Shown here piece after piece: positions 24,505 to 32,934 of a DNA stretch of 64,000 nt; the first letter of the stretch is position 1; each line of letters begins with the position of its first letter. A model generated the notes under the pieces. That model did not search any database and was not told the origin of the DNA. It saw only the letters and a list, made by a program, of their open reading frames with translations. The stretch is taken from positions 62,001 through 126,000 of the IMG/VR virus record IMGVR_UViG_3300022751_000016; one strand, given 5' to 3'. A program made the position numbers and the translations under genes. Source of the stretch: a virus.

Positions 24505-24780
24505 ATGTACAGAATGAAACACATACCAACAGGATTGTATTATCAACCTCACAAACACAGAGGAAGTCATTTATCTAAAACAGGAAAAGTTTATCAAAAT
24601 AATACGAATGGTATTGAGTCTGGAAATTACGGTTTAAAACACTTTTCTGTTTGGTGTGAAAAAGGTAGTAGAATACATAAACAAACTGAGTCTATTTTAG
24701 ATTGGCAAGAGGCTAGTTATCACAGAAATCAATTGAAAGCAGATACTAGATTTGAAGATTGGATAAGAGAAGAAATTTAA
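24505..24780 (+). CDS. Conserved Bacteroidota-phage protein
   Basis: A 91-residue basic protein. MYRMKHIPTGLYYQP at the start, LSKTGKVYQN and a C-terminal WQEASYHRNQL helix form a pattern I have seen in many Bacteroidota phage proteins of unknown function. The His- and Arg-rich composition suggests nucleic acid or metal contact. Confidence 0.78.
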   Translation: MYRMKHIPTGLYYQPHKHRGSHLSKTGKVYQNNTNGIESGNYGLKHFSVWCEKGSRIHKQTESILDWQEASYHRNQLKADTRFEDWIREEI

Positions 24781-24789
24781 AAATAAAAT

Positions 24790-25065
24790 ATGAGAAATAT
24801 TAAAGAATTATTGCAAATAATGTTAGACAATCAACAACTATTTGATGATGGTTTGTGCTTGTGGACTAAAATGTTATTTTTGAAAAGTAAAATTACACTG
24901 GATGAACAGATATTACTAAGAAAGTACATAAATAAAAATTCACCAAGCCCATTTTCAAGCTTAGACGCTATGATACATGCACCCTTATCCGCCTACTATT
25001 GGAAGAGAGATAGTATAAAACCACGCATAAAATGGATTGAAAAACATATAAAATGTAATTCTTAA
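24790..25065 (+). CDS. Hypothetical protein
   Basis: A 91-residue, mostly helical protein (KELLQIMLDNQQLFDDGLC). The C-terminal part is basic (SIKPRIKWIEKHIKCNS). The layout recalls short phage proteins of unknown role. It starts ten bases after the upstream gene. Confidence 0.72.
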   Translation: MRNIKELLQIMLDNQQLFDDGLCLWTKMLFLKSKITLDEQILLRKYINKNSPSPFSSLDAMIHAPLSAYYWKRDSIKPRIKWIEKHIKCNS

Positions 25066-25069
25066 TGAT

Positions 25070-25303
25070 ATGGACGATATACAAATAATTCGGCTAAAAA
25101 AGTACAGAACAAGAAAACTATTCTCTATACTAGGAATAACATGGAACGGATATGATTTCTATATTACAGGAAAGTTCTTAGGATATGTAACAGTGATTGA
25201 AGAAAAGTTTAAATCTAGAGCAACATACTTAAATGAATATGATTATAGAATGTATTGGAGTGATTTTAAATTTTATTGGAAAGTAATTGAAATTGAAGAA
25301 TAA
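25070..25303 (+). CDS. Hypothetical protein
   Basis: A 77-residue protein rich in aromatic residues and Lys/Arg, probably a small beta sheet (FYITGKFLGYVTVIEEKF) with a Trp-containing end. One base separates its stop from the next ATG. No family recognised. Confidence 0.7.
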   Translation: MDDIQIIRLKKYRTRKLFSILGITWNGYDFYITGKFLGYVTVIEEKFKSRATYLNEYDYRMYWSDFKFYWKVIEIEE

Positions 25304-25304
25304 T

Positions 25305-25478
25305 ATGTGGAAAGCAATAATAAATTACATAAATAGCAAGTCTTATAGATGTAAACATAATTGGGAATTAATAAATGAGGTACACGTATACGAATCTTCA
25401 GATAGTAAGTTTCCTCACACTACAAAGATGACTTACATGTGTTATAAATGTGGTAATCATAAAACTATAAAAATATAA
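25305..25478 (+). CDS. Small zinc-ribbon-like protein
   Basis: The ATG at 25305 gives 57 residues; an in-frame TTG at 25287 lies inside the previous gene and is rejected. CKHNWEL and MCYKCGNHK give four likely metal ligands (Cys, His, CxxC). It shares this C-x-H-x-W plus CxxC layout with the protein at 1392-1649. It overlaps the next start (TAATG). Confidence 0.7.
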   Translation: MWKAIINYINSKSYRCKHNWELINEVHVYESSDSKFPHTTKMTYMCYKCGNHKTIKI

Positions 25479-25657
25479 TGTACAAATATTTAGTAACAAC
25501 AGAATTATGCACTCCTTGGTGGCTTAAACTTCTTAGATTTTTCCGTATAAAAAGTAAAAGACAAGAGTTTGAATTAGTCTTTGAAATTCCTTGGTTTGAC
25601 GTAGGAACAATCTTATTAACAAGTAGTGGTAAAGTATTAGTAATAAAAGAAATATAA
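25478..25657 (+). CDS. Short hypothetical protein
   Basis: A 59-residue ORF. The centre is strongly basic (LRFFRIKSKRQ), surrounded by hydrophobic strands with two Trp near residues 14-15. The start overlaps the upstream stop by one base and the stop lies one base before the next gene. The packing supports translation. Confidence 0.62.
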   Translation: MYKYLVTTELCTPWWLKLLRFFRIKSKRQEFELVFEIPWFDVGTILLTSSGKVLVIKEI

Positions 25658-25658
25658 T

Positions 25659-25898
25659 ATGAAAGAATATAAATTAAAAACATGGTATCCATCTTTACCA
25701 ACAGAATGGATTTTTGATGATAAAAAATTTGAATTTCCAATAATTGTAGTGGAGAGAGAAAATGCAGAAAAGTTTATTAGAGATAATAAAAAGATGTACA
25801 CTTTGAAAGATATGGTTAGGATTGCGAATCATTGGGCTTATATTAAATCAGTTACTCCAGAAGTGGCGAAAAAAGTTATAGACAAATGGAAACAGTAA
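25659..25898 (+). CDS. Hypothetical protein
   Basis: A 79-residue soluble protein. A first beta-rich part (KFEFPIIVVERENAEKFI) leads into helices with TLKDMVRIANHWAYIKS. Fold unknown. It is part of the same run of small genes. Confidence 0.7.
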   Translation: MKEYKLKTWYPSLPTEWIFDDKKFEFPIIVVERENAEKFIRDNKKMYTLKDMVRIANHWAYIKSVTPEVAKKVIDKWKQ

Positions 25899-25917
25899 AA
25901 AAATTAAAGCGGAGCGC

Positions 25918-26157
25918 ATGAAGTTAGTAATCAACCCAGCAGAATTCGAGCATTTAGAAAATAAGTCTCACCGTAATCACAATTATTACAAAGATAAAAA
26001 CGGCATAGAAATATTAGAAATCTGTCACGAAGAATGGCATTTTTATGAATATAGGTTAATAGAAGGAGACGCTTGGACTTTCTTAGGTTCATCAGTTTAT
26101 TCTATAAGCGCAAAAGATTATGAAGTAGAGATAGATTTTAAACAGTTTTATACTTAA
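25918..26157 (+). CDS. Hypothetical protein
   Basis: A 79-residue protein with several His and Trp residues (SHRNHNYYKD, EEWHFYEYRL), followed by beta-like segments. No recognised family. It precedes the larger gene at 26162 by four bases. Confidence 0.7.
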   Translation: MKLVINPAEFEHLENKSHRNHNYYKDKNGIEILEICHEEWHFYEYRLIEGDAWTFLGSSVYSISAKDYEVEIDFKQFYT

Positions 26158-26161
26158 CACT

Positions 26162-27196
26162 ATGATAAATACGGTAGATAAATACAAAGATAGTTTGTAC
26201 ATTAGGTTTAATGAAAGTGGCGATATTTACAAGGGAATAACCAAAGTACCACACTATAAAACTTGGATAAAGTTATTAAATCATCTTAAGAAAAGAGGGT
26301 TCGCTATAAAAACGGCAAACTATTTTATTAGGAAAAATTGGGGATTAACATACCATAAAATAGCTATAAAAAATAATGTTGCCATATATGTAGAGTGTAT
26401 GGAGTCTCAAATACAAATTAAATTTGGAGATGTGAAAAATCTTTGGGACGATGAGCATAATTTCTGGTCTCTAACAGATAGAAGAAGTGAGCAATTGATT
26501 TACTTAGAAGCTAAGAGGGTAGAATTAGAGGTGAGTAAGCTATTGTCTTTATTTCCGAAAGATAAAATTAAGATAGAATCTACAAAAGAATTATCATCAA
26601 CAGAAAAAATTCTCAAAGATAAAAAAGAAAGTAGCCATAACAGAGATAAATCTAAGTTAGATGAATTAGGTTTGGACGGAATAGTGTATCAAATGAGTGA
26701 GTACGACCTTAATCAAAACTCAAATGACAGAGATAAGAAAAGGATTAATTGCGGAGAACTAAAATATTTTTACGATTATGATAAAAGGCTCAAATGTGGA
26801 AGAGTTTATCATCAGTTGAATAATAGATGGTATGTTTTAGCAGGTGGAGAGGTAGATTATGTTTCATCTTTTGATTTGTTTGACTATAGTAGTGAACCGC
26901 GCCGAAAACAATTAAAAACAGAAGAAAAAATAAATCGCTTGGAATCAGAGTTAAGAAAATATGAATCTAAGAAAAATTATCTACGATGCATGTCTATAAA
27001 TAAGCAAATAGATAAATTAAAATCAAATGAAAAACTTTACTATGTTTGGAGCTTAAAATGGGGTAAATGGTGGGGAGCAAATAATTCAGGATATACTTCA
27101 GATAAAAGAATGGCAGGAGTATATTTAGAGAGTAATATTTTAAGAAATCAGTCTTACTATAATGATGGAGTAAGTACAAAAGCAATTTTAGCATGA
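26162..27196 (+). CDS. Hypothetical protein, 344 residues
   Basis: The protein has an N-terminal alpha/beta region (about residues 1-130), a very polar, Lys/Asp/Ser-rich linker (about residues 138-195) and a C-terminal part with WYVLAGGEVDYVSSFDLF. A charged coiled coil follows (about residues 255-290), then a Trp-rich end (WSLKWGKWWGANNSGY). No catalytic motif. It overlaps the next small membrane gene by four bases. Confidence 0.75.
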   Translation: MINTVDKYKDSLYIRFNESGDIYKGITKVPHYKTWIKLLNHLKKRGFAIKTANYFIRKNWGLTYHKIAIKNNVAIYVECMESQIQIKFGDVKNLWDDEHNFWSLTDRRSEQLIYLEAKRVELEVSKLLSLFPKDKIKIESTKELSSTEKILKDKKESSHNRDKSKLDELGLDGIVYQMSEYDLNQNSNDRDKKRINCGELKYFYDYDKRLKCGRVYHQLNNRWYVLAGGEVDYVSSFDLFDYSSEPRRKQLKTEEKINRLESELRKYESKKNYLRCMSINKQIDKLKSNEKLYYVWSLKWGKWWGANNSGYTSDKRMAGVYLESNILRNQSYYNDGVSTKAILA

Positions 27197-27378
27197 CAAT
27201 AATTATTATTTACGCGATTATAGCATTAACTTGCATACTATATTTTAAGAAATATATTTTCACAGATAGTGGATTTTTCTTAAGTTTCATTACAGGACTT
27301 TTCTTCCCTGCGGCATTCTTTGTATCAATAGTTTTAATTTCAATTCATTTTTTAATAAGTTTAGTATATGAAAGATAG
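27193..27378 (+). CDS. Small membrane protein, two segments
   Basis: A 61-residue, nearly wholly hydrophobic protein with segments at about residues 2-18 and 28-57 and only a few charged residues (KK near 19-20). It overlaps neighbours on both sides. One of several tiny membrane proteins in the window; role unknown. Confidence 0.7.
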   Translation: MTIIIIYAIIALTCILYFKKYIFTDSGFFLSFITGLFFPAAFFVSIVLISIHFLISLVYER

Positions 27379-27742
27379 TAAATTAATATTTGACAAAAAA
27401 GGAGAATTTGCAATAAATTTTTCTTGGGAAAATGGTGATGATGCACATTGGATTGATTTTTCAGGTGTGGAGGTTTGTTCAGATTATATGGATGAGAATA
27501 ATCCTGAATTCATCACTTTTGATACAGGTTATGGTATATCAAGTGATTGTTTTGAATTTAAAGATGTGAAAGAAGAAGATTTATTTTTTACAGGTTTTAT
27601 AAAATGGGATGGTTGTATGGAAATACATGATTTAAACTACCATTTCTGTCATAACAATGATATTTTAAAAAGAGTTACTGATTTAATATATAAGTCGGGT
27701 AAAGAAATAATGATAAATAAAGCTGATTTTTATGAAAGATAA
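27368..27742 (+). CDS. Hypothetical acidic protein
   Basis: A 124-residue protein rich in Asp, Glu and aromatics, with beta-like segments (GEFAINFSWENGDDAHWIDF). No metal-binding or catalytic motif is clear. It overlaps the next membrane-protein gene by 11 bases. Confidence 0.72.
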   Translation: MKDSKLIFDKKGEFAINFSWENGDDAHWIDFSGVEVCSDYMDENNPEFITFDTGYGISSDCFEFKDVKEEDLFFTGFIKWDGCMEIHDLNYHFCHNNDILKRVTDLIYKSGKEIMINKADFYER

Positions 27743-28286
27743 TATTATTTTATGTTTGTGGATAGCTTATACTATCGGGTTTGGTTTATTTGGAGTGTAT
27801 ATTGACCAAAAGGCTGATGCTGTAGAAATGTTCGGTTTAAGCTGTCTTTTTGGTCAAATCTTATTGGGAATATATTTACTTTTAATTCTATTATTGAATA
27901 CAATGGTGGGTAAAATAAATTATAGATTTAAAATACCTCCACCTAAAAGGTTTAAAAACAAGGTAACACCTATTTACAAATTAAATGTTTATGAAGGAAC
28001 TAAAAACTGTTTCTCTATTAGTAAATATCAATTAGAGTGGGTAGATATCGACTTTTTAAATTATAGATTTTCATTAATTCCGTTTAGTGCTTTATTCCAG
28101 CGTTACAAATACGTTCCTGTAGACTTCTTCTATGAATTCGAAATGGATTTAGATGGTGTGACAGATATTGGTTTATTGTGGGAAAGTGAATACAGTAAAG
28201 AGTTGGAACTTAAATCGGCGGCACAAAAAGAAAAAGACAGAGTAAATAAACTTAATAAAGTGTTTTTAGAGAATTATGAACAATAA
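27732..28286 (+). CDS. Membrane protein with cytoplasmic domain
   Basis: A 184-residue protein. Two hydrophobic segments at about residues 5-24 and 34-54 are followed by a basic Pro-rich stretch (KIPPPKRFKNK) and a soluble domain of about 115 residues ending in a charged helix. It is probably inserted in the inner membrane. It overlaps the next gene by 11 bases. Family unknown. Confidence 0.73.
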   Translation: MKDNIILCLWIAYTIGFGLFGVYIDQKADAVEMFGLSCLFGQILLGIYLLLILLLNTMVGKINYRFKIPPPKRFKNKVTPIYKLNVYEGTKNCFSISKYQLEWVDIDFLNYRFSLIPFSALFQRYKYVPVDFFYEFEMDLDGVTDIGLLWESEYSKELELKSAAQKEKDRVNKLNKVFLENYEQ

Positions 28287-28995
28287 CAACTTAGAGGTTT
28301 TTATAAAAGAATGGTTTCCTAAAACAGAAGAATGGAATAATATATCCAAGTTCATTTTAGAATCAGGGATACAAATAACAGATGATGTGAATCCTAAATG
28401 GTTAACAGGGTATACTAATATTGGTAAAAGTAGTAAGCCACATCATAAAGATGAATATACACGCTACATGGAAGAAGGCATGTTTATGCTTCACGATGTA
28501 GTTCATCAAATATTTACTTTAGATACCGAATGTTCAGAAGAGCAGTACGTTAAAAGACAAATTTATGGAGAATTATTCACTTTTTATTTAACAGAGTACG
28601 TTATTCCTAGCAGTTATGGTTTAGGAGATAAAAGAAAAGAATATATTGTTTATAATAGAGACTGTTATAATTTATTGGATTGGGTAGTATCAGAAAAACC
28701 TCGTGTTAAATACAATATTATAGATTGGATGTGGGAAGTTTTTATAGAAGATACAGATTTAAAATATATTAATAGGTTAGAAGAAGTTTATCTAGATAAA
28801 TATCGAAAAATGTTTAAAGAAGACTTGGAGAACTCAAGAAAAAATTATAAATTTGTACCTAATGGAATAAAGAATTATTGTATGGTTGGAGAGTCAAGTC
28901 AAAATCATATAGATTTCTTCTCTGCTGTTAAAAATGGCGCGATAAAAAATATAAAAAGAGATTTTAATTTAGAACTTCCTAATGAGTGGATTTAA
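28276..28995 (+). CDS. Conserved phage protein with His-Asp-x-x-His motif
   Basis: A 239-residue protein. FMLHDVVHQIFTL (about residues 73-85) with a downstream EEQYVKRQIYGELFTFYLTEYV is a pattern I recall in a phage family without known function. His, Asp and His could bind a metal as in HD-domain or other hydrolases, though the rest does not match HD. The remaining part is helical and basic. Confidence 0.72.
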   Translation: MNNNNLEVFIKEWFPKTEEWNNISKFILESGIQITDDVNPKWLTGYTNIGKSSKPHHKDEYTRYMEEGMFMLHDVVHQIFTLDTECSEEQYVKRQIYGELFTFYLTEYVIPSSYGLGDKRKEYIVYNRDCYNLLDWVVSEKPRVKYNIIDWMWEVFIEDTDLKYINRLEEVYLDKYRKMFKEDLENSRKNYKFVPNGIKNYCMVGESSQNHIDFFSAVKNGAIKNIKRDFNLELPNEWI

Positions 28996-29018
28996 ATTAA
29001 AGATAAAAATAAAACAGA

Positions 29019-29354
29019 ATGGAAATAACAGAGCAATATTCATTTAATGAAGGAGAATACACAGATTACTCTCCTTACGAATGTGTCCAGTATATGATTG
29101 AACAAGATATGCCTAAAGAACATATTGTAGGGTGTAAACTAGAAATTTTAAAACTGGAACAATGTATACCATTAGGTAAAATTAAAGAAATTGTCTATGA
29201 TAATTATGATGACCGTTTTGATGAGCAAGACTATCTGAGTGATAAACTAGAAAACATCTGGAAACAGTTTGAAGAGATAAAAATGTTCTATGCCTCAGAT
29301 GAATATTACACAGTTACTGAGGAAGATTATAATGAAGTGATTAAAGATTTGTAG
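29019..29354 (+). CDS. Hypothetical acidic protein
   Basis: A 111-residue, very acidic, mostly helical protein (YECVQYMIEQDMPKEHIVGC). High net negative charge and small size are features also found in phage DNA-mimic inhibitors, but nothing else supports that role. Spacing of three bases to the next gene suggests one operon. Confidence 0.7.
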   Translation: MEITEQYSFNEGEYTDYSPYECVQYMIEQDMPKEHIVGCKLEILKLEQCIPLGKIKEIVYDNYDDRFDEQDYLSDKLENIWKQFEEIKMFYASDEYYTVTEEDYNEVIKDL

Positions 29355-29357
29355 GTT

Positions 29358-29750
29358 ATGGGATTTAACAATGATAAAGCATGTCAACAAATATCTGACC
29401 ACATAATATCAAAATATAATAAAATTGAAGTAAAAGCAGGAAAGTGTAAATGGAATTTCAGATGCTCATTTAACAGTGTTCACTACGCCAAGAAAAATAA
29501 ACATAAGAAAATAGCTATGTGTGTTTACATGGACGCAGATTATCCTATCATACACTTTGTAAATTACAAGAATAAAAAGTTTGTAGATAATACTTTAGGA
29601 GAATGGTCTAGCAGATATGATTACTATTTTATTCGATGGATAGAACAAGAAGACATGTGGGATGTAAATAACATTTTTCGGGCTTTTAGAAGAGAACTTA
29701 GAAATAATTTGAGTTGGTGGGTAAAATTAACGAGTGATTATGATGCGTAA
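29358..29750 (+). CDS. Conserved phage protein of unknown function
   Basis: A 130-residue basic protein. FVDNTLGEWSSRYDYYFIRW (about residues 74-93) and a C-terminal FRRELRNNLSWWVKLTSDYD form a pattern I recognise from phage proteins of unknown function. It is probably alpha/beta with a His-x-x-Lys-rich first part. It starts three bases after the previous gene. Confidence 0.75.
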   Translation: MGFNNDKACQQISDHIISKYNKIEVKAGKCKWNFRCSFNSVHYAKKNKHKKIAMCVYMDADYPIIHFVNYKNKKFVDNTLGEWSSRYDYYFIRWIEQEDMWDVNNIFRAFRRELRNNLSWWVKLTSDYDA

Positions 29751-29753
29751 AAA

Positions 29754-30032
29754 ATGAGAATTCTAAAAATAACAACACTACCTCCAGCTAAAGAAGCATG
29801 GATAGATCGAGATATGATAATGCTACATGCCTGTTTTCAACTGTTAGCTGATTTTGTAGAGAAAGAAGATGGACTGAACCACTGTAATTATGAAGCTCAT
29901 AAAAAGGATATTGATGAATGTAAGGCTTTATATGATTGGTGGAAAAATGTTTATAGGATAGATATGGATTATACAATCCCTCAAGAGTATTTAGAGAGGC
30001 TGGTAAAAATCAGGTATTTTTTATGGACTTAA
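29754..30032 (+). CDS. Conserved phage protein, all alpha
   Basis: A 92-residue protein. The section MLHACFQLLADFVEKEDG, followed by CKALYDWWKNVYRIDMDY, resembles a small helical phage protein seen in several families. No function is established. It lies three bases after the upstream gene. Confidence 0.72.
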   Translation: MRILKITTLPPAKEAWIDRDMIMLHACFQLLADFVEKEDGLNHCNYEAHKKDIDECKALYDWWKNVYRIDMDYTIPQEYLERLVKIRYFLWT

Positions 30033-30062
30033 TATTTTGGCGAAAAAATAAATAACAGAAGA

Positions 30063-30440
30063 ATGAAATTAATAGGCTACATAGATTACAGAGAGATATT
30101 TGAAATAGTTAAGAAAAATCACCTCAAAGAGTACCCAACAGTAGAAGAGTATATTGAAAATATGGAGGGAGTGTACCACGTAGAGGATAAGAATGCTAGA
30201 GAGATGTATGAAGCTTTCAAAATTGATTTCTCAGAGTACGACACACCAAGTTCAACAGATGACTTTGATGATTCTGTTATATTAGACTATCTTAAAAAAG
30301 ACCGTTTATTTTTAGAGTTTTCTATTGGCGGAAATGACTCTAATGAAAGTGGAGATAATTATTGGGGGTATGGGCATCAATTCACTATTAGTTTAGATGA
30401 TGAGTTATTTATTGACTATAATTTTGAGAATTATTCATAA
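30063..30440 (+). CDS. Hypothetical acidic protein
   Basis: A 125-residue acidic protein (about 25 percent Asp and Glu). A helical first half is followed by beta-rich segments (LFLEFSIGGND, YGHQFTISLDDELFIDYNF). No domain recognised. The 30-base gap before it includes one GGCGAAAA word, as discussed among the findings. Confidence 0.72.
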   Translation: MKLIGYIDYREIFEIVKKNHLKEYPTVEEYIENMEGVYHVEDKNAREMYEAFKIDFSEYDTPSSTDDFDDSVILDYLKKDRLFLEFSIGGNDSNESGDNYWGYGHQFTISLDDELFIDYNFENYS

Positions 30441-30456
30441 AATCGCGCGAAAAAAG

Positions 30457-30642
30457 ATGAAAAAACAGAAATATATTCATTACAATAACAAAAAATCCTA
30501 CCTAGTCACAGATAAGTGTTTGATACAAGTGGACGATGAATGGAAGGAAGCTGTTTTATATAAGGAGGAGTTTGGCAGTCAATTATTTTGCCGAGAAGAA
30601 AAGGAGTTTTTAGAAAAATTTAAATTGGCTGAACATGAATAA
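30457..30642 (+). CDS. Hypothetical small protein
   Basis: The ATG at 30457 gives 61 residues; an earlier in-frame ATG at 30397 lies inside the previous gene and adds a sequence that looks noncoding. The protein is basic at the start and acidic at the end, with beta strands (KSYLVTDKCLIQVDDEWKE). It overlaps the next tiny ORF by eight bases. Confidence 0.68.
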   Translation: MKKQKYIHYNNKKSYLVTDKCLIQVDDEWKEAVLYKEEFGSQLFCREEKEFLEKFKLAEHE

Positions 30643-30727
30643 AGAAGAACTAGAAAGTCAAATTTCATGGATGGAGGAAGACTTAGAAAATTTAAAAGAA
30701 CAATTGAGGAAATTATTAGAGGAGTAG
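30635..30727 (+). CDS. Tiny coiled-coil peptide
   Basis: A 30-residue ORF, MNKEELESQISWMEEDLENL and so on, with leucine or isoleucine spaced at heptad positions, so it may form a short coiled coil. It overlaps the gene before and ends four bases before the DNA polymerase start. It may couple translation into the polymerase gene. Confidence 0.55.
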   Translation: MNKEELESQISWMEEDLENLKEQLRKLLEE

Positions 30728-30731
30728 AGAT

Positions 30732-32756
30732 ATGGATTTAGATAATATTTACTGTGGTGATTTGGAATCTGATAATTTAGCAGAGGATGTTACTAAAATA
30801 CACGTACTAAGTATTGCTTGGAAAAGTGATGGAGTGTGGAAAATAAAATCTACACCTAACTATGATGATATGCGAAAATTATTATCTGACCCTACAAAAG
30901 TTATTGCAATACATAATGGAATTAGATTCGATGGTAGAGTTTTAGAGCAGATACTTGGTATAGAGATAAAAGCAACTATTATTGATACACTAGCTTTAGC
31001 TTGGTACATAGATTGTGCTAGAGGTAAGGAAGGTAAAAAGTATGGTTTAGCGTACTACGGGGAAGATACTTTTAATACTCCAAAGCCAAAGATTGATGAT
31101 TGGGAGAATCTAACCTATGAAGAGTATAAATTTCGTTGTGAGGAGGATACCAAAATAACCTATCAACTTTGGGAGTATCTACTCTTAAAATTAAGAGCTG
31201 TTTATGACAACGACGAAGATATTGTCAGAGTTATAAAATACCTTAATTTTATCATGCTTTGCGCCAGAAAACAAGAAGAACAAAAGATTCAAGTTGATTT
31301 AGAAAAATTAGAAAGTAATTTAAAATATTTTGAGGCATTAAAAGAAGAAAAAATTAAACAGCTTATTGAGGCAATGCCTAAAATTCCTAACAAAATAACA
31401 AAAAACAGACCTAGTACTTATCATAAAAAAGATGGTTCTCTTTCTAAAGCTGCCGAAGAGTGGGAAAATATGCTAACTTCTTGTAACTTACCAAAAGATT
31501 ATAGTGGAAGTATAGATGTCATAAAATCTTATGAATTAGGAAACCCAAACTCAGTGAAACAAAAAAAAGATTGGTTGTATAGCTTAGGTTGGATTCCTCA
31601 AACATTTGTGCACAATAGAGACAAGCAGACAGGAGATGTAAAGAAAGTGGAACAAATACTTACAGAAGAGAAAATGCTTTGCCCAAGCGTCTTAAAACTA
31701 GTTGAAAAAGAACCTGCAATTGAATTGCTAGATGGACTTTCAGTTCTTACCCATAGAATTGGAATATTTAAGGGATTGCAGAAAGCAGTTGATAAAAATG
31801 GATTTGTTATACAAGGTTTAATGCAGTTGGCGGTAAGTCTTCGCTGGCAACACGCCCTGATTGTAAACTATCCTCGCGTTACAGGTAAAGGAGACATCAG
31901 GGATGGTAAATGGATTAGGGAGTGTCTAATAGCTGGGAAAGGTTATAAATTTGTACAGAGTGACCTTAGTGGAATTGAATCAAGGACATCCGACCACTAC
32001 ACGTTCAATCTGAATAGAGAACTAATCGAAGAAACGCAGAGACCATTTTTTGACCCACACACAAAAATTTCTGTTGTTAGTAACTTAATGACGGAAGATG
32101 AAGAAATATGGTTTAAGTGGAAGAAGGAGAATAAAGAGAGGAAAGAAAAGGGGATAGAAGAGGACTTACCTCCTGAAGCTTTTGGGACACCCTCAGATAA
32201 TTTTTACATACTCCAAGATTTAGATAAGGATGAAAGTAAGAAGTTAATGAACAGATTAAAAGAGGCTAGGAGTAAAGGAAAGACTTGTAACTACGCATCA
32301 CTCTACTTAGTTGGCAGTCAGACACTTGCTAGAAATTTAAACATTTCTAAGAAAGAAGCACAAGGACTAATAGATGCATATTGGAAAATTCATTGGGCAG
32401 TAAAAAAAGCTACGGAAAGTTTTGACATAAAAAAAGTAGGGGATGAGCTCTGGATATTAAATCCTATATCGAGATTCAGACATAATTTGCGTTTTGAAAA
32501 GGACTCCTTCTCGGTTGTAAACCAGTCGAGTGCAGTTTATTGCTTTAACATGTGGCTATATAACATAACTAGACTTGGAGCTTTTCCCATATTGCAGACC
32601 CATGATGACGAATTACTAAGATGTAAGGAAGAAGAAGTTGATAAGTACGTAGCTATAACCAATAAGGCAATGGAAAACTTGAATAAGCAGTTAAAGTTAA
32701 ATGTAGAATTAGCTTGTGAGGTACAAGTTGGTGATAACTTTGCAGAGACACACTAA
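30732..32756 (+). CDS. DNA polymerase, family A
   Basis: A 674-residue DNA polymerase. The N-terminal part (about residues 1-170) is a 3'-5' exonuclease: GDLESDN, AIHNGIRFDGRVL and FRCEEDTKITYQLW. The polymerase part has motif A FVQSDLSGIESR (about residues 412-423), motif B GKTCNYASLYLVG (about residues 516-528) and motif C LQTHDDELL (about residues 621-629). It is the likely main replicative enzyme, working with the DnaB-like helicase at 22222. No internal intein or intron is seen. Confidence 0.95.
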   Translation: MDLDNIYCGDLESDNLAEDVTKIHVLSIAWKSDGVWKIKSTPNYDDMRKLLSDPTKVIAIHNGIRFDGRVLEQILGIEIKATIIDTLALAWYIDCARGKEGKKYGLAYYGEDTFNTPKPKIDDWENLTYEEYKFRCEEDTKITYQLWEYLLLKLRAVYDNDEDIVRVIKYLNFIMLCARKQEEQKIQVDLEKLESNLKYFEALKEEKIKQLIEAMPKIPNKITKNRPSTYHKKDGSLSKAAEEWENMLTSCNLPKDYSGSIDVIKSYELGNPNSVKQKKDWLYSLGWIPQTFVHNRDKQTGDVKKVEQILTEEKMLCPSVLKLVEKEPAIELLDGLSVLTHRIGIFKGLQKAVDKNGFVIQGLMQLAVSLRWQHALIVNYPRVTGKGDIRDGKWIRECLIAGKGYKFVQSDLSGIESRTSDHYTFNLNRELIEETQRPFFDPHTKISVVSNLMTEDEEIWFKWKKENKERKEKGIEEDLPPEAFGTPSDNFYILQDLDKDESKKLMNRLKEARSKGKTCNYASLYLVGSQTLARNLNISKKEAQGLIDAYWKIHWAVKKATESFDIKKVGDELWILNPISRFRHNLRFEKDSFSVVNQSSAVYCFNMWLYNITRLGAFPILQTHDDELLRCKEEEVDKYVAITNKAMENLNKQLKLNVELACEVQVGDNFAETH

Positions 32757-32780
32757 AAAGTTAAGAAAATCTTAAATGAT

Positions 32781-32934
32781 TAGGAAGTGTAAAAATAAAG
32801 TTGTATATTAGCGTTTTAAATTTCTTGGCGGAGATTTTAATAGCAAAATTTTAAAATAAAAAACATAAATAAGAGACACCTGTATGATGCTACCGCCATA
32901 GCTGATTATAGGTGTTCTCGTTTATAAAAATAAA
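32781..32934 (+). promoter_or_regulatory. Promoter and structured leader of the LAGLIDADG gene
   Basis: TATATTAG at 32804-32811 has TAGG at 32781-32784 in the -33 position. Seventeen bases from the start of the -7 element lies TTTCTTG (32821-32827), directly followed by GGCGG, which can pair with CCGCC at 32893-32897. CCGCC lies in the loop of a second stem (GAG and ACACCT 32873-32881 with AGGTGT 32910-32915 and CTC 32917-32919) just before the start codon. A pseudoknot is possible. A matching leader precedes the gene at 41708. Confidence 0.5.

Noticed and set aside
25465-25740. 91-residue antisense frame
   Set aside because: It opposes two tightly packed rightward genes (25478 and 25659) and has no promoter or recognisable domain.
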